The translations under genes and the position numbers were made by a program. From NCBI GenBank assembly GCA_036924085.1, contig JAVGWX010000005.1, forward strand, positions 100,211,672-100,275,671: a stretch of 64,000 bases of DNA, given 5' to 3'. Positions 1-10,975 of the stretch are shown one piece after another. Position 1 is the first letter of the stretch. The number at the start of each line of letters is the position of its first letter. The DNA is from Ariolimax columbianus. Lineage: Eukaryota; Mollusca; Gastropoda; Stylommatophora; Arionidae. The notes below the pieces were generated by a model that ran no database searches, was not told the DNA's origin, and was given only the letters and a program-made list of their open reading frames with translations.

Positions 1-245
1 GTCCAAGATTTCATGTCATGTCAGGGTACAATGATACATACTGACCAAGATGTCATGTCAGGGTTAGTGATACATATTGACCAGGATCTTAAGTCATGTC
101 ATGGCTAGTGATACATACTGACCAAAATCTGATGCCACGTCAGGGTTAGTGATACATTCTGTCCAAGATATCATGTCATGTCAGGGTTAATGATACATTC
201 TAACCAAGACCCCACCCTATTTCACGGTCAGGTGATATATACTAA
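1..245 (+). repeat. degenerate ~42-bp minisatellite
   Basis: About five or six diverged copies of a unit near 42 bp. The anchor GATACATA recurs at about 32, 69, 111, 151 and 193, each followed by a CTGACCAAGA-like block and a CATGTCAGGG block. The array runs off the left edge of the window. It belongs to the same sequence family as the arrays near 450, 13060, 25040, 35200, 36200 and 57340. Confidence 0.85.
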
Positions 246-449
246 CCGAGGCATGGGAACATGCTGTGCTACAGCCTGGATTACAGCAGCTTGGTCAGCG
301 AACTGAAGATCAACATTATGTTTCCTGTACCGGAGAGCATGCTGAAAAATCTTGCATTGTAATACCGCCAGGAGGAGCCAGGATCATGTTCTCTTGTCAT
401 CATACAGTTTATCCCTCAAGTAACTACGCTTATGTCATTCATGGGGAGA
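246..449. other. unassigned spacer between two arrays
   Basis: No gene is recognised. A CAGCCTGG block near 270 resembles the flank seen beside related arrays at 13370 and 35720, so this may be part of the dispersed composite element. A short open frame here has no recognisable domain. Confidence 0.4.
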
Positions 450-1008
450 GGAGACCAACGTCTGGTCAGGCAAAACATACTGATCAGACATGTTAGTCAG
501 GGTCAGGCAAAACATACTGATCAGACATGTTAGTCAGGGTCAGGCAAACCATACTGATCAGACATGTTAGTCAGGGTCAGGCAAAACATACTGATCAGAC
601 ATGTTAGTCAAGGTCAGGCAAAACATACTGATCAGACATGTTAGTCAAGGTCAGGCAAAACATACTGATCAGACATGTTAGTCAGGGTCAGGCAAACCAT
701 ACTGATCAGACATGTTAGTCAGGGTCAGGCAAAACATACTGATCAGACATGTTAGTCAGGGTCAGGCAAAACATACTGATCAGACATGTTAGTCAGGGTC
801 AGGTAAAACATACTGATCGGACATGTTAGTCAGGGTCAGGTAAAACATACTGATCAGACATGTTAGTCAGGGTCAGGTAAAACATACTGATCAGACATGT
901 TAGTCAGGGTCAGGTAAAACATACTGATCAGACATGTTAATCAGGGTCAGGTAAAATATACTGATCAGACACGTTAGTCAGGGTCAGGCAAAATATGCTG
1001 AAAAAGAC
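450..1008 (+). repeat. 37-bp minisatellite, about 15 copies
   Basis: Highly regular 37-bp units containing CAGGGTCAGGCAAAACATAC followed by TGATCAGACATGTTAGT. The spacing is exact, for example TGATCAGACA at 481 and again at 518. Units on the right carry GGTAAAA in place of GGCAAAA, so the array has diverged in blocks. The reverse complement of nearly the same unit (38 bp) forms the array at 57335-57965. Confidence 0.95.
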
Positions 1009-1395
1009 CCCTATCTCAACTTCCTAGCAGTTCTCCTTGGAAGCGGGTTGTTCTTCTTGGCAGCCTAGTTAACGAGGTGGGTAATTGACGTGATCCCTGT
1101 AGTAATGAGTTACATGCAGATGAAGCCAAGCAAAGCACAACCACTTTCTTGAGTTTGGACTTTGCTGGACATCTCTTTGTGTTTTGCCTAACTACCTTGC
1201 AGTTTCCATTAATCTTACAGCCAGCAAGGTGAGGACAAAGAGATGAAGCTGCTATAGGTCTTCCAGAAAATACAATGATATCGGTTCCGTAAAACATGAT
1301 ATATTATAAATGCTTTGTTACAGGCTTTTTGTAAGGGGTATCTTCAGTGGTAGTCCTATGCTTCATGTGCAGCAAAAGGGAGACACAGAGATAGA
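1009..1395 (+). mobile_element. body of a dispersed composite element, copy 1
   Basis: Directly follows the 37-bp array. The stretch near 1070-1115 (GAGGTGGGTAATTGACG, then TGATCCCTGTAGTAATGAG) aligns with 52225-52275 and, more loosely, with seven other places in the window that also sit beside arrays of this family. A further block near 1290-1370 resembles the repeat at 52400-52535. It encodes no recognisable protein. Calling it a mobile element is inference from its dispersal. Confidence 0.5.
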
Positions 1396-1479
1396 TACCT
1401 TTATTATTCATGTTTATTTTCACTTGGCCTAGTCGTTGCTTTTCCACTATAGGGTACAGTCTTTTTTTATGAGGTGTTG

Positions 1480-1650
1480 GGTCTTCTACTGTGAGATGTG
1501 GAGTCTTCTAAAATGGGATGTAAAGTCGTCTTCCATGACCTGTAGAGTCTTTTCCTATGTGGTGTAACGTCTTCTACCATGGGGTGTAAAGTCTTCTCCC
1601 ATAAGGTGTAAAGTCTACTCACATGGGGTGTTAAGTCTTCTCCCACTTAA
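1480..1650 (+). repeat. 22-bp degenerate tandem repeat
   Basis: Diverged 22-bp units with the core GGTGTAAAGTCTTCTCCCAT. GGTGT anchors fall at 1561, 1583, 1605 and 1627. Older copies to the left (1480-1560) vary in length. Confidence 0.8.
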
Positions 1651-3319
1651 AACATATTTTTGAAGTGTTTTAAATGTCACTTCCTGAGATCCGCTTGCAT
1701 ATATGTCCATTCCACATGGTTCGCTTACATTACAAAAGGTGCTCGGTTCATCCTGTCGGAATATCAAACCTAACACTGAAATAAATCAAGACCAGGTCGC
1801 ACCATGACTCTAATGTTGGGTCCTTACACGTATCACACATGCAACCGAGTTTGTCATGTGACTTTTAGTGTGACAGATTTAGTCTTGCCAGACAAATAGT
1901 GTTTCAGATGAGTTTTGCCATAACTACGCTGCAAGCATGATTACGTTTTTAAATAACGAATAGAATTAGGAACGGGACGATCACTGAGTGACAGCAAATA
2001 TCGCGAAAGTGCGCGGAATAATCTAGGTTGCATCAAAGCGGAAGACAGGAAACACACAGGAAACGACTCCATCTTGAAATTAGGTCCGGCGTAGGAAAAT
2101 ATAGTCCGGGGGTTATTAATTAAAACCAAGGCAAACCGGGGGAAGGGAACAGCCAGAGAGAAAACGCTAAGAGAGTGAACGTTTGTTGTAGCAAAGGACA
2201 GACTGATTCCAACGAGATTTCGACTTACAGTAGTTGACAATAGAATTGCATTCTCAGTTTACAGAGGAATGATAAAACCGACTTTTGTCAAAGTAATTAG
2301 AATTGTGTCAGAGCCATCAAAGACCTGACAGAAGCAGCCTAGATTTTTGACAGCTACCACACTAAAGAGGAGTGCAGCCCTTCTTCAAGATTGAGATCGG
2401 CTAAGAGATATAATTTCGTCAGATTGTTAGCAGCCAGCGACAGACACGTAGCCGACATTCGTCATTTTATACTCATTGCAGAGTCATCATAGATCTGACA
2501 TAATCTGTCTAGATTTTGACATCAACCAGGCAGATCGACAGTCATCGTAAGGAACAGAGCTAAGGAAGATTACCTGGGTTAAACAACGAATTAACCATAT
2601 GTGTCAATACACGAAAGATTCCTCACAAAATTTCAGCAGGCCAAGTTCGGAGAGTATGTTGTTGACAATAATTATAGGTTTAGCTGTAGTTAGTGTTTTA
2701 GGTCGTATATAGCCATTATATATTGGTGTTTAGTAAGCTGTTTATAGGGTGGAAGAGAAAATATAATGTGTAATTATGAAGAATTTGTTTTTATTGTTGT
2801 GAAATAGTGTCCGTAGTTTATTGAAGTGAGTGTTAGTTGGAGAGTGGAGCGTAAAGGAGAGGCTTCAAATGAGCATCACCCCGTTCCGTCTGCTACATTA
2901 GGACTAAACAGTCGAACTAGATCACAACTCGCAGCACACGTGTATGCCGTGACTGTCTTTTCCGCGATGACTAACTATTAAAGCTTTCTGTCACGAGGTA
3001 TAGAGTCTCTATTCTTATTGTGGTTTATAGTTTCTAAAGCACTGGGTAAGCGGTATCGTATCAGGACCAATTATCATTAGTTACTTCTTGCAGCAGGGTT
3101 ACAGTGTTACTATTTTTACTTTGCCCCTTCCCCAGGTAACACATTAGCGGTCCAATAACATGGTAAATGCTTTTTTGCAGGCAGCCTGTAAATGGGTCAG
3201 CTGAAAAAGTGGTTTCACGATTCTTCCTATTAAGTAAGAACGACACACACACATATACATAGGTACTGGGACAAAAGGGCCGAAGATGTGACCCAGAGAA
3301 TGAGTGGACAGCAGCCTGG
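1651..3319. other. no recognised feature
   Basis: AT-rich sequence without a convincing coding region. Two GTCAGAGCCATC / GCAGAGTCATCAT blocks with AGATCTGACA-like neighbours near 2310 and 2480 look like a diverged internal duplication. The 2640-3010 part has a composition that could suit an LTR, but no paired repeat or terminal signature was found. A CAGCAGCCTGGGG block near 3311 resembles the flank of the dispersed composite element. Confidence 0.4.
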
Positions 3320-4565
3320 GGCTCATAGTTCGCTGTTTGCATCAAGGTCAGCGAACCAGAGCCTACCAAGACCATATTCTGCCTCCAAACGGCAGTCCCA
3401 GAAACAGGATGCAAGAGTGTGTATTCTGGCTAAGGTAATATGGGTCGCAGAACGGTGACCCCGAAGACAGATTGCACTAGTCCCTGTCCATCGTTGTTGA
3501 TGACGACCATCGACATCATCCTCGTTGTATGTGATCTGTTTTTTGTTTTGTTTCTGCACTGTCTGACATGTTTTGGCGTAGTGTTTGCTGGGTCTCATGT
3601 GGCTTATCAGTCCAATGCGGGCACGGAATGTTCTACTGCACGATCTGCACACTGTGTCTTCTGCTGCAGGTGATGGTGGTTTGGTTTGCGCTATCTGCAA
3701 ACGGCGACTTTCTCACTCGGTAACGCTCACATTTACTACATTTCTCCAAACCGATCTGTTTTCCGCAATGCTCTCCCAGTTGTCTTCATCTTCCTGACAG
3801 CATCTCAGAGTTTACTTCAGGCTGTCATTAAATCACTTTTGTGGGCGACCTCCTTTTCAATAGCCTTCCCTAAGTTCACCGTACAAAAGTCACTTCTATT
3901 GTGTCTGGCATGCGCACAACGTACTCAATGCATCTCAGCTAGCGTACCGCCTGCAGGGATGATGTGATGTTTGGCATGTCTGCTCTTTTCAGGACTTCGG
4001 TGTCAGGGACATGGTCCTGCCAACGGATGTGAAGTATGCGTCTCAGGCTGGTTGTGTGGAAGTGGTCCAATCTGTTTGCCTGTCCAACTCTCGCATGCGT
4101 AGAACAGGGTTGGGACGATGGCAGCTCGGTAGACCTTGAGCTATGTCTTGGGGCTAATGCACCGGCGCTCCCATACTGTCCCGCGCCTTCTACCGAAGGC
4201 TGCACTGGCTTTCATTATTCTCAATATCTCCTCGTCGTCCAGATTGACGGTTCGAGACAGTGTACTATCCAGGTACTTGAACTTGCGCACGTCTTTCATG
4301 ATCTCTCAATTTACTTTTATTTGTGGCTGTGTGTATCTTGTACCAGGAGTTGGTTGGGGCATGACTTCCGTTTTTATGAAACATTTATGACCATTCCTAC
4401 GTAGTTACATGAATCAGAGAACCAATCCATGTTCTTTTGCATTTCCCGCTCTGAGTTCCTATTCACAGCACAGTCTTCAGAAAATTCAAGATCACGAATC
4501 ATGTCGCCTGCTACTCTGGTTTTTGCCCCAATTCTGTGAGCATTGAGGACCCTGCCGTTCATGCG
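3320..4565 (-). pseudogene. 5'-truncated LINE, RT C-terminal half with C2H2-like tail
   Basis: Read on the minus strand from about 4565 down, frame-shifted translations give the RT palm remnant FSEDCAVNRNSEREMQ (a decayed FADDCAL motif C) near 4490. Next comes GMVINVS, then WERRCIS-like and STLLYA-like blocks, then HTTSLRRILHIRWQDHVPDTEVL near 4050. The end carries a cysteine/histidine finger CRSCSRTFRARIGLISHMR near 3600-3650. This order (palm, thumb, LRR..H/RW block, terminal zinc-finger) is typical of a widespread metazoan non-LTR retrotransposon group. Everything upstream of motif C is absent, as expected of 5' truncation, and stops and frameshifts are frequent. The mariner copy begins only about 30 bp beyond the truncated end. 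The exact 3' end is uncertain. Confidence 0.75.
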
Positions 4566-4762
4566 GCATACACATAAATACACACAAACATACATAAATA
4601 CGAGGGGGATTTGAAAAGTTTTACCTCTGGCGCCATAACTGTGTCAACAGTGCTGTGAGCCACATGACACCGATGTGAAAATAGTCTCTAATGAAGTGAC
4701 TATTGGGGCATGCAGTGTGGCATGCGTCTGGAATGCGACGCATGCTCACAGCAGACAGCAAC

Positions 4763-5104
4763 ATGGCGGTTTACTTTGAAATACGGTTGGAGCAATGTTT
4801 TGTGATTGAAATTGTCACTATGGAAGATTGTGTGCTCAAAGAAATGCATCGAAGAATGACTGCGATACATGCTGACGCTTGTGTGGATGTCAGCACTGTC
4901 AGGAGGTGGGCACATACTTTAAAAGGCAACAATCCAGCCACGACGAACCTTCATGACAAGGATCGCATCGGACGACTGATCACAGGTCATCATCTCGGCA
5001 GGAAAATTGATGACCATCTTTTTTAACTGCGAGGGCGTAGTCCACATATAATTTTTGGAGCACGGCAATACCATCAATCGAAGAAACAAGAATTGCTATT
5101 CAGT
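4763..5104 (+). pseudogene. mariner transposase, N-terminal part
   Basis: Starting at the ATG in AACATGGCGG, the frame gives MAVYFEIRLEQCFVIEIV. It then gives a helix-turn-helix region with VDVSTVRRWAHTLKGNN and a basic, aspartate-rich linker (HDKDRIGRLITG). This is the paired HTH layout of mariner transposases of the SETMAR-related type. The frame stops at 5026 and coding similarity fades at about 5100, where LINE sequence takes over. The catalytic first and second aspartates are not recognisable in what remains. Confidence 0.7.
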
Positions 5105-5296
5105 GGACACTATTGTCACATTTGGAAGTCCTGGGCTACGCAGGTCATCTGCTACTTCTGTCACACAGTGATAGCCAAATGCAAGAGAAATTTGATTGGG
5201 TGGAAGAACAATCAACGAAATTGAGTCTGAATGTCAACATGCAGGAAACCAAGCTCCTTAAACTCAACGTTATCAGCAAAGAACCAATCATGCAGG

Positions 5297-5387
<91 letters not shown>

Positions 5388-5389
5388 CG
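5297..5389. repeat. (GA)n microsatellite
   Basis: About 46 GA dinucleotides with one AA interruption, inside the LINE fragment at the place where its RT would link the FVI/KEP block to the VDSFTYLGS block. Confidence 0.97.
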
Positions 5390-5812
5390 TTGGAAGATGT
5401 GAATATCTTTACCTACTTGAGAAGCACAATAGACACGCCAGGAGGTACAGATGTAAGGATTAGAATGGGAAAGGCAAGAGGGGCATCCCTGACGTTAAAC
5501 AACATATGGAGATGCAGAGAAATCAAGCTTCACACCAAAGTTAGATAATATTTCAAGCCAGTGTCAAGTCGGTGTTGCTGTATGAAGCCGAGACACAGAG
5601 AACGATCAAGGCAATGTAATATAGACTCTAGTCCTTCGTTAACAGATGCCTATGAAGGTAAAGGACATAAAGTTGCAGGACATGGTGAGGATTGAAGACC
5701 TATGGGAAAGGAGCCTACAACATCCATTAGCACAACAAATTAAGCAAATAAAATGAGTGGATCGGACCTACGCTGCTGAAGACACAGTACATGCTCTTAC
5801 ACGTAATCCTCA

Positions 5813-5813
<1 letters not shown>

Positions 5814-5855
<42 letters not shown>
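5814..5855. repeat. (GA)n microsatellite
   Basis: About 20 GA dinucleotides, second microsatellite within the same LINE fragment. Confidence 0.95.
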
Positions 5856-5858
<3 letters not shown>

Positions 5859-6060
5859 GACTCAAAAAATGACATGGAGTAGAGAATGTGAGAAGGAACA
5901 CAAATTAAATGATTACACCTGGAGAGTTGCAGAACGAGCAGCCGAGGACCGTGCATGCTGACGGTATGTTGTATGGCCTACGAGAGGAGCGTCAGACTTT
6001 GATTGATTGAATACCGTTAACTCTGATCGATATTTAAAAACTTTGTAGAAACTTCGCACA

Positions 6061-6450
6061 CAATTGATGCGTTTCGCGCGGGCAAGCACGCAATTCGTCA
6101 TCACGGCAATGCTCGCCCACACACGAGTCGACAAACAATGGCTGCATTGGGGCATCTCAAGTTTGACGACATATTACTGCACTCATCGTTCAGCCTTCCA
6201 CCCCCCCCCCCCCCCCCACCCTGATCTGACACCTTGTGACTTCTTCCTATTCCTGAAGCTGAAGGAACACCCCAGGGGACACCGATTCGCTTCTGACGAG
6301 GAGGTGCACGCAGCTGTGTGTACCTGGTTTCAGGAGAAGACGACTGATGTTTTTCTCAAGGGGATGCAACAACTTGTCCGACACTGATGTGTGGATCGGG
6401 ATAGTAATAAGTTGAAAGATAATGACGTATCTCCTAAACGTCATTCCAAG
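6061..6450 (+). pseudogene. mariner transposase, C-terminal part
   Basis: The frame from 6064 gives a segment ending in HPDLTPCDFFLFLKLKEHPR, then GHRFASDEEVHAAVCTWFQE and a GMQQLVRH end. The PDL.PCDFFLFP-like block contains the third catalytic aspartate of the mariner D,D34D triad, here in the context LTPCDFF. A poly-C run at about 6200 encodes an artificial poly-proline just before it. Together with 4763-5104 this is one transposase gene split by a LINE insertion. Confidence 0.85.
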
Positions 6451-6537
6451 CTCCAAGAAAATGTGTAGCTCATGTGTAAATCTTGCACATTAATGCAAAA
6501 ATATCATCAGAGGTAAAACTTTTTAATCAACCTCATA

Positions 6538-6575
6538 CATATATACCCACATACATACATACACAGTTACATACT

Positions 6576-6633
<58 letters not shown>

Positions 6634-6655
6634 ACATACACACACACACACGTGT
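6538..6655. repeat. (TA)n and (CA)n microsatellites
   Basis: TACA and TA repeats, mainly (TA)n at about 6573-6629, then ACACAC. They abut the right end of the mariner, whose target is TA. Confidence 0.95.
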
Positions 6656-7365
6656 GTTTGCGATCCTAGTAGCAGTGAGCCTGCAGAAAAACCCTGCAGT
6701 GCACACTGTGGGCGAAGCCAGATCCACCTTCTTCAGCAGGTCATGGAATGTGAGAATCACACTGAAAACCGTTATCTGAGAGAGGGTCAAGTATGGGGAA
6801 CTCAGACTCGAGTGACTTCTACAACAACAAACAGAACAAACACACATTCAAACGTAAATACATACTCCACTAAAACGAAGGTTCGGTCTTGGAGCCGTGC
6901 CGAAGGTCGAAGAACTGCCTTTTTTTTTTAATTGTCAGTGCATATACACGCATAGAAACAGTCTTATCCTATCATTTTTAAGGTGCATAAAATGACTGAA
7001 CGATTTTAAGTCAAATTAATTTCACATTCTAATAATAGTGCCTTTTGCTTATGGTGACTGACAGAATATACATTTGGAAGTGAACGTTTTTTAATTGAAG
7101 GAAGGCTGGGGAGATGTTGGGGATTCATCATCTGAGCCTTCAACGAAATTTACATGTTTTGATGATGGAGAGTTGCATGAAGAAGCTAGTACTGGACTTT
7201 GTCCCAATGTTGAAGGCTCTTCATATTCTTCTTCTTCTTCTTTTTTTTTCCATCAACTTCTTCTTCTTTCTGCCCTATTCTTAATGTTGTTCTGTCTGTT
7301 GTTTTTTTTTCTTTGACTTTCGTCCTTGAAAAGGATGTTGTATGGTAGTTTACAGTGAGGCTGCG
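6656..7365. other. no recognised feature
   Basis: No gene or element recognised. The CTTCTTCTT / T-rich stretch at about 7220-7315 is simple sequence. A short open frame from 7095 has no recognisable domain. Confidence 0.4.
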
Positions 7366-7487
7366 ATTTCGGCCTGATCATACAGATTTCGGCCTGATCA
7401 TACAGATTTCGGCCTGATCATACAGATTTCGGCCTGATCATACAGATTTCGGCCTGATCATACAGATTTCGGCCTGATCATACTTTC
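7366..7487 (+). repeat. 20-bp tandem repeat, six perfect copies
   Basis: GATTTCGGCCTGATCATACA is repeated six times without a mismatch, which implies recent expansion and probable length polymorphism. Confidence 0.97.
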
Positions 7488-8160
7488 AGCACGAATTTTT
7501 TTGAACCGGGTTAACCTTTTCCTCACCAATCACAATTCTCTTAGCCAGGCTGTTTGGGTCAAGTCTATTTCTAGGGCCGCCCTTTGTAAGTTGAATAGAC
7601 TCTTGGTTAGCTATAGTTGACGAAAGCAATCAGCTCACTCACGGCTGCGTCTTCAGCCCACGACGGCTGTTCAACATTAGACCCACATTCTGCAGAAAGG
7701 TTGTTGTTGGTGGTATCCCTTTACTAATGTATGACAACAACGGAGTTTGTTTCGTGAATAGACGCGATGTAGTTTGACAAGGTGGGGTAGAGCTGGGATA
7801 TCGTTGATGGTAGAACGGTCTGGGGTGAAACAGGCCATTGTGGGCGACGTTCTCTGATCAGGGGAGGTTTGAGTCTAGCCAGCAGCACATGAGTAAACAC
7901 CTTCCTCTAGACCGAGAGTATATGTTATAGGCCTGTAATTATTGCTGAAGAGTTGATATACGACTTTAAAAGCCCCACATACTGCAGTAAACAAAATATA
8001 TTTATATCAGACAGACTAATTTAATAACAAGGATCACAGAACAGAGATATTTCATTCAAATTATCTACATTTCAGGTTTTGGAAAAATTATGACGTGTTA
8101 TTTCAGATAAAATAACATTTATATCAGGGATTTTTTGTAATGGTAGAGGAACTTGCATTC
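7488..8160. other. no recognised feature
   Basis: No coding region or repeat recognised. It lies immediately 3' (in minus-strand terms) of the hAT remnant and may include its decayed flank. Confidence 0.35.
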
Positions 8161-8164
8161 TGCC

Positions 8165-9910
8165 TTCGGGGTCAAACTGGTTTCTTTACTCTGCATTGAT
8201 CACAAGGGTAGACAATCCTTGATCATAAAGATAGGTTGTTGCAAAAGGCAGCAGCATTTTTGTCGCTTCCATTTGTACAATTTTGAAAACGTTTTTTGAC
8301 TTCCAAAAAAGATGAGAGGTCTGTCTTGTTCTGAAATTCCATGAGTGATTTCCTGTTGGAGCAGAGAGAAAGAAGTACCTTCACTAATCCGACAGATTCT
8401 TTAGGCACACCAGCAAGTTGACTGTTCAAGGGGTTTACAACCCAACTGACGGCATGCGAATCAACCTCTGGAAAGTAATCAGAGAACCGCTTTATGAATC
8501 TGTTCAGACTTTTTGTAACTGACTCCTTGATGTCACAAGGACATATATTTAAAATCTCTCAAAAACGTTAGTAACATCGGAAAGGTTGCTATCTTATGTT
8601 GTTTCCCTTTCTGGTTCTAGTACATAAGCTTTGATCCAAACGCTGAAATCAGTTCCATTGATATGATGGCACTGGTGTTCAATGAACCTCCATGCCTAAA
8701 AATGTTCGCCAAATATTCCAGATGCGAAAGCCAAGTGGAGGTTTTCATCTTATCTGAAAGGATATGTTTGTGATCTACCAGAAATATTTCTAGTTCAGTT
8801 ATGAGAGCTCACGCTGGATTCAGAACATTTCCACGTGAAAGCCACCTGACATTTATTTGACAACGGAGGCCGGAATATGCAGCCTGCCAATCCTTACATA
8901 AATCAGGAAATTGCCGCGTGTTTAGTGCATATCTTTGACAATCTTGATCACATCATTTATGACAGCTTCAAGCTCAGGTTACAACACGTTCACAAGCAAA
9001 GACTGGCATTGGATCTCACAGTGCGTCATTTCAATTTCTGGATCTGCATTTTCACCAAATCCGAAATCCATAAACATAACCCAACATTTCTGGAGCTCCA
9101 TTAACATACACACCAACATTCTTCCTACGAGAAATCCCCACTTGGTGTTTTGATGTATAGTTCAACGTTGTTGGAGAGATCAATTCCACGAGCTCTCAAC
9201 TCAAGAGAAGGACAAAATAACATTTCTTCTTCAATTGCCTCAGAAACTCTGTATATAATTTACACCGCCAGCTGTGAATTGCTACTGCCTTCGTCAGTTT
9301 CATCAAGTTGACTAGCAATTTTGTTGTTCTCTATGACTGAAGCAACCGCTTGTTCCCTCACATTTTTTTAATGGTTTCTCTCTATGACTGAAGCAACCGC
9401 TTGTTCCCTCACATTTTTTTAATGGTTACTTTCTATGACTGACTGAAGCAACCGCTTGTCCCCTCACATTTTTGTAATGGTTACTCTCTATGACTGAAGC
9501 AACCGCTTGTCCCCTCACATTTTTGTAATGGTTACTCTCTATGACTGACTGAAGCAATCACTTATTCCCTCACATTTTTGGTTAAGATTTACATTCTCAC
9601 TTCTTTCTAGCTTCTGGTGATTTCTGCCATTTTGACAGCTGCAGGTTTGACCCACTCTTCGCCAATAGTATGTGGCTACTTATTTTGGGAAATCATCCAT
9701 GCCCTTTCAAATCTAGCTCTTGATGCTGAATAAGGAATCAATTGACCTCTCAAGTTGTTTCCAATCTGCCTTTTGATAGCGTTTTTAACCTGTTCAAAGT
9801 ATCACGGTGGCTGTGAACAAAGATTTGAGTTCACATTTTCCGAATGTCCCTTCGGCTGATTCTGTTTGATAAACGCTGTAGTCTGCACTTTCTCACAGAC
9901 AACATATTGT
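8165..9910 (-). pseudogene. hAT-family transposase remnant (ZBED/FAM200-like)
   Basis: Reading the minus strand from about 9910 down gives ARFERAWMISQNK, a stop, then PHTIGEEWVKPAAVKMAEI (9600-9720). Next come VREQAVASVIENNKIASQLD and EEEMLFCPSLELRARG (9180-9380). Much further on come YFPEVDSHAVSWVVNP near 8440 and KMLLPFATTYLYDQG near 8220-8260. These are, in order, the KPHTIGE..VKP block, the QLDE..D catalytic region, the mid-domain LLFC block and the C-terminal LPF.TTYLCE dimerisation region of hAT transposases of the kind domesticated as ZBED5 and FAM200. Several stops and frame changes show the gene is dead. Family assignment rests on motif recognition, not on a search. Confidence 0.7.
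9330..9590 (-). repeat. ~50-bp minisatellite inside the hAT coding sequence
   Basis: Five copies of TCTATGACTGAAGCAACCGC plus TTGTTCCCTCACATTTTT at about 9330, 9378, 9430, 9487 and 9537. On the minus strand one copy encodes NVREQAVASVIEN, which joins smoothly to the next transposase block. The array therefore grew from transposase coding sequence. Confidence 0.85.
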
Positions 9911-10325
9911 CGCTATATTTGTTCTTTGTCTTCTCTTTCTATGACAAATGAGAAGCTCTACCATTTATCGCATTGTCCTGCTTGACGTCAACTGAAGTTT
10001 AAATGTGAAAAATGTCAGCAAAATATTGCTTTTCTTTACTGGTAAACAATAAACAGCTTTGATTATAGAGATATGAAGAAGAAAACTGGCCAATATCATG
10101 TATATGGTGACAAAAGTGTAGCGAACGTAAGCTCTGGCGACGATCTACCCGAATTGCTGCATCAATTTTGGCGATGGCATCTTGTGACGCAATAATAAAA
10201 TATGCGCTTGACCTAGTCTCCGAAGATCTTTCGTTAACTCACGTACTTCTTTTGCCCAGTTCTTCACTGTTGTCTTCGACATACCTTTGTCACAAAAACT
10301 ATATATACATACTATATATATATAT
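9911..10325. other. no recognised feature
   Basis: No coding region recognised apart from possible decayed hAT sequence at the left edge. A short TATATA stretch starts near 10300. Confidence 0.35.
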
Positions 10326-10747
10326 ACATACACGAGGCATGTTTAAATAAAACCAGACATAACTGCACCAAAGTGAACATACGTACGATGCGCATGATGA
10401 TGTGACTGCTGATGTAAACAGCACATACCAACCGTCAAGTTTGCACAATTTGATTATCCTCCGACTCATAGTTTCGCATTCTGCGATGAATGTCAACTGG
10501 TCGACATCCTTCAGCTCTTAGAAACCGAATCGCCGCTCGCTGATCAACTCTGGACTGAATCCGTACATAACCAACATCTTTTCAACGGTCTGCTAAAGAA
10601 ACTTTGAGTCGGAGGATAATCACATTGTGCAAACGTGACGGTTGGTATGTGCTGTTTACATCAGCAGTGACATCATCATGCGCATCGTACGTATGTTCAC
10701 TTGGTGCAGTTATGTCTGGTTTGATTTAAACAGGCCTCGTGTATGTA
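10326..10747 (-). mobile_element. mariner-derived MITE with ~140-bp inverted repeats
   Basis: The left arm (about 10332-10467: ACGAGGCATGTTTAAATAAA, then ACCAGACATAACTGCACC and on to CATACCAACCGTCA) is matched in inverted orientation by 10601-10741, ending GGCCTCGTGTATG. TATATA sequence flanks both sides, consistent with TA target use. The loop between the arms is open on the minus strand and encodes VDQRAAIRFLRAEGCRPVDI then HRRMRNYE. That is the N-terminal HTH start of a mariner transposase. The unit is therefore an internally deleted mariner with long foldback arms, about 420 bp long. Confidence 0.8.
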
Positions 10748-10761
10748 TGTATGTATGTATG

Positions 10762-10826
<65 letters not shown>

Positions 10827-10887
10827 TCATGTATATGTATATATATAAATATATATGTATATATAAATATATTTATGTATATATGTT

Positions 10888-10955
<68 letters not shown>

Positions 10956-10975
10956 CACACACACATAAATAAAAA
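10741..10975. repeat. (TATG)n / (TA)n microsatellite complex
   Basis: TATG repeats, then (TA)n at about 10765-10820, mixed TA/TG sequence, a second (TA)n at 10891-10950, and then CACACA. It can form cruciforms. It abuts the right arm of the MITE. Confidence 0.95.

Larger units (their letters stand above)
5105..6015 (+). pseudogene. RTE-like LINE fragment inserted in the mariner
   Basis: The translation near 5113 reads HLEVLGYAGHLLLLSHSDSQ, a damaged version of the LEDLDYADDLALLSH RT motif C. MQEKFDWVEEQSTKLSLNVN and LLKLNVISKEP follow. After a GA microsatellite come EDVNIFTYLRSTIDTPGGTD and RIGKARGAF-like sequence (5390-5500). Decayed thumb sequence leads to a C-terminal NEQPRTVHADGMLYGLREE near 5930-5990 and a TGATTGATTGA-like tail near 6000. 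The same family is seen in longer form on the minus strand at 37260-39680, whose motif C region matches residue by residue. Two GA tracts have replaced or expanded parts of the coding sequence. Confidence 0.75.
4597..6537 (+). mobile_element. mariner-like DNA transposon with nested LINE
   Basis: Terminal inverted repeats of about 30 bp are visible. The left end reads TACGAGGGGGATTTGAAAAG then TTTTACCTCT; the reverse complement of 6508-6537 reads TGAGGTTGATTAAAAAG then the same TTTTACCTCT. TA dinucleotides sit at both outer edges, as expected for Tc1/mariner integration. Between the ends lie the N-terminal part of a transposase (from 4763), an inserted LINE piece (about 5110-6015) with two GA microsatellites, and the C-terminal part of the transposase (6061-6450). 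A run of 17-19 C at about 6200 has expanded inside the transposase. The element cannot encode an active enzyme. Confidence 0.85.

Noticed and set aside
450..1008. Regular direct repeats that could suggest a CRISPR array
   Set aside because: Units are contiguous with no unique spacers, no cas genes are present, and the DNA is plainly eukaryotic.
2640..3010. Possible solo LTR, with a loose counterpart at 24700-25000
   Set aside because: Similarity is limited to composition and a CCGTCTG word; no TG..CA ends, paired LTR or TSD were found.
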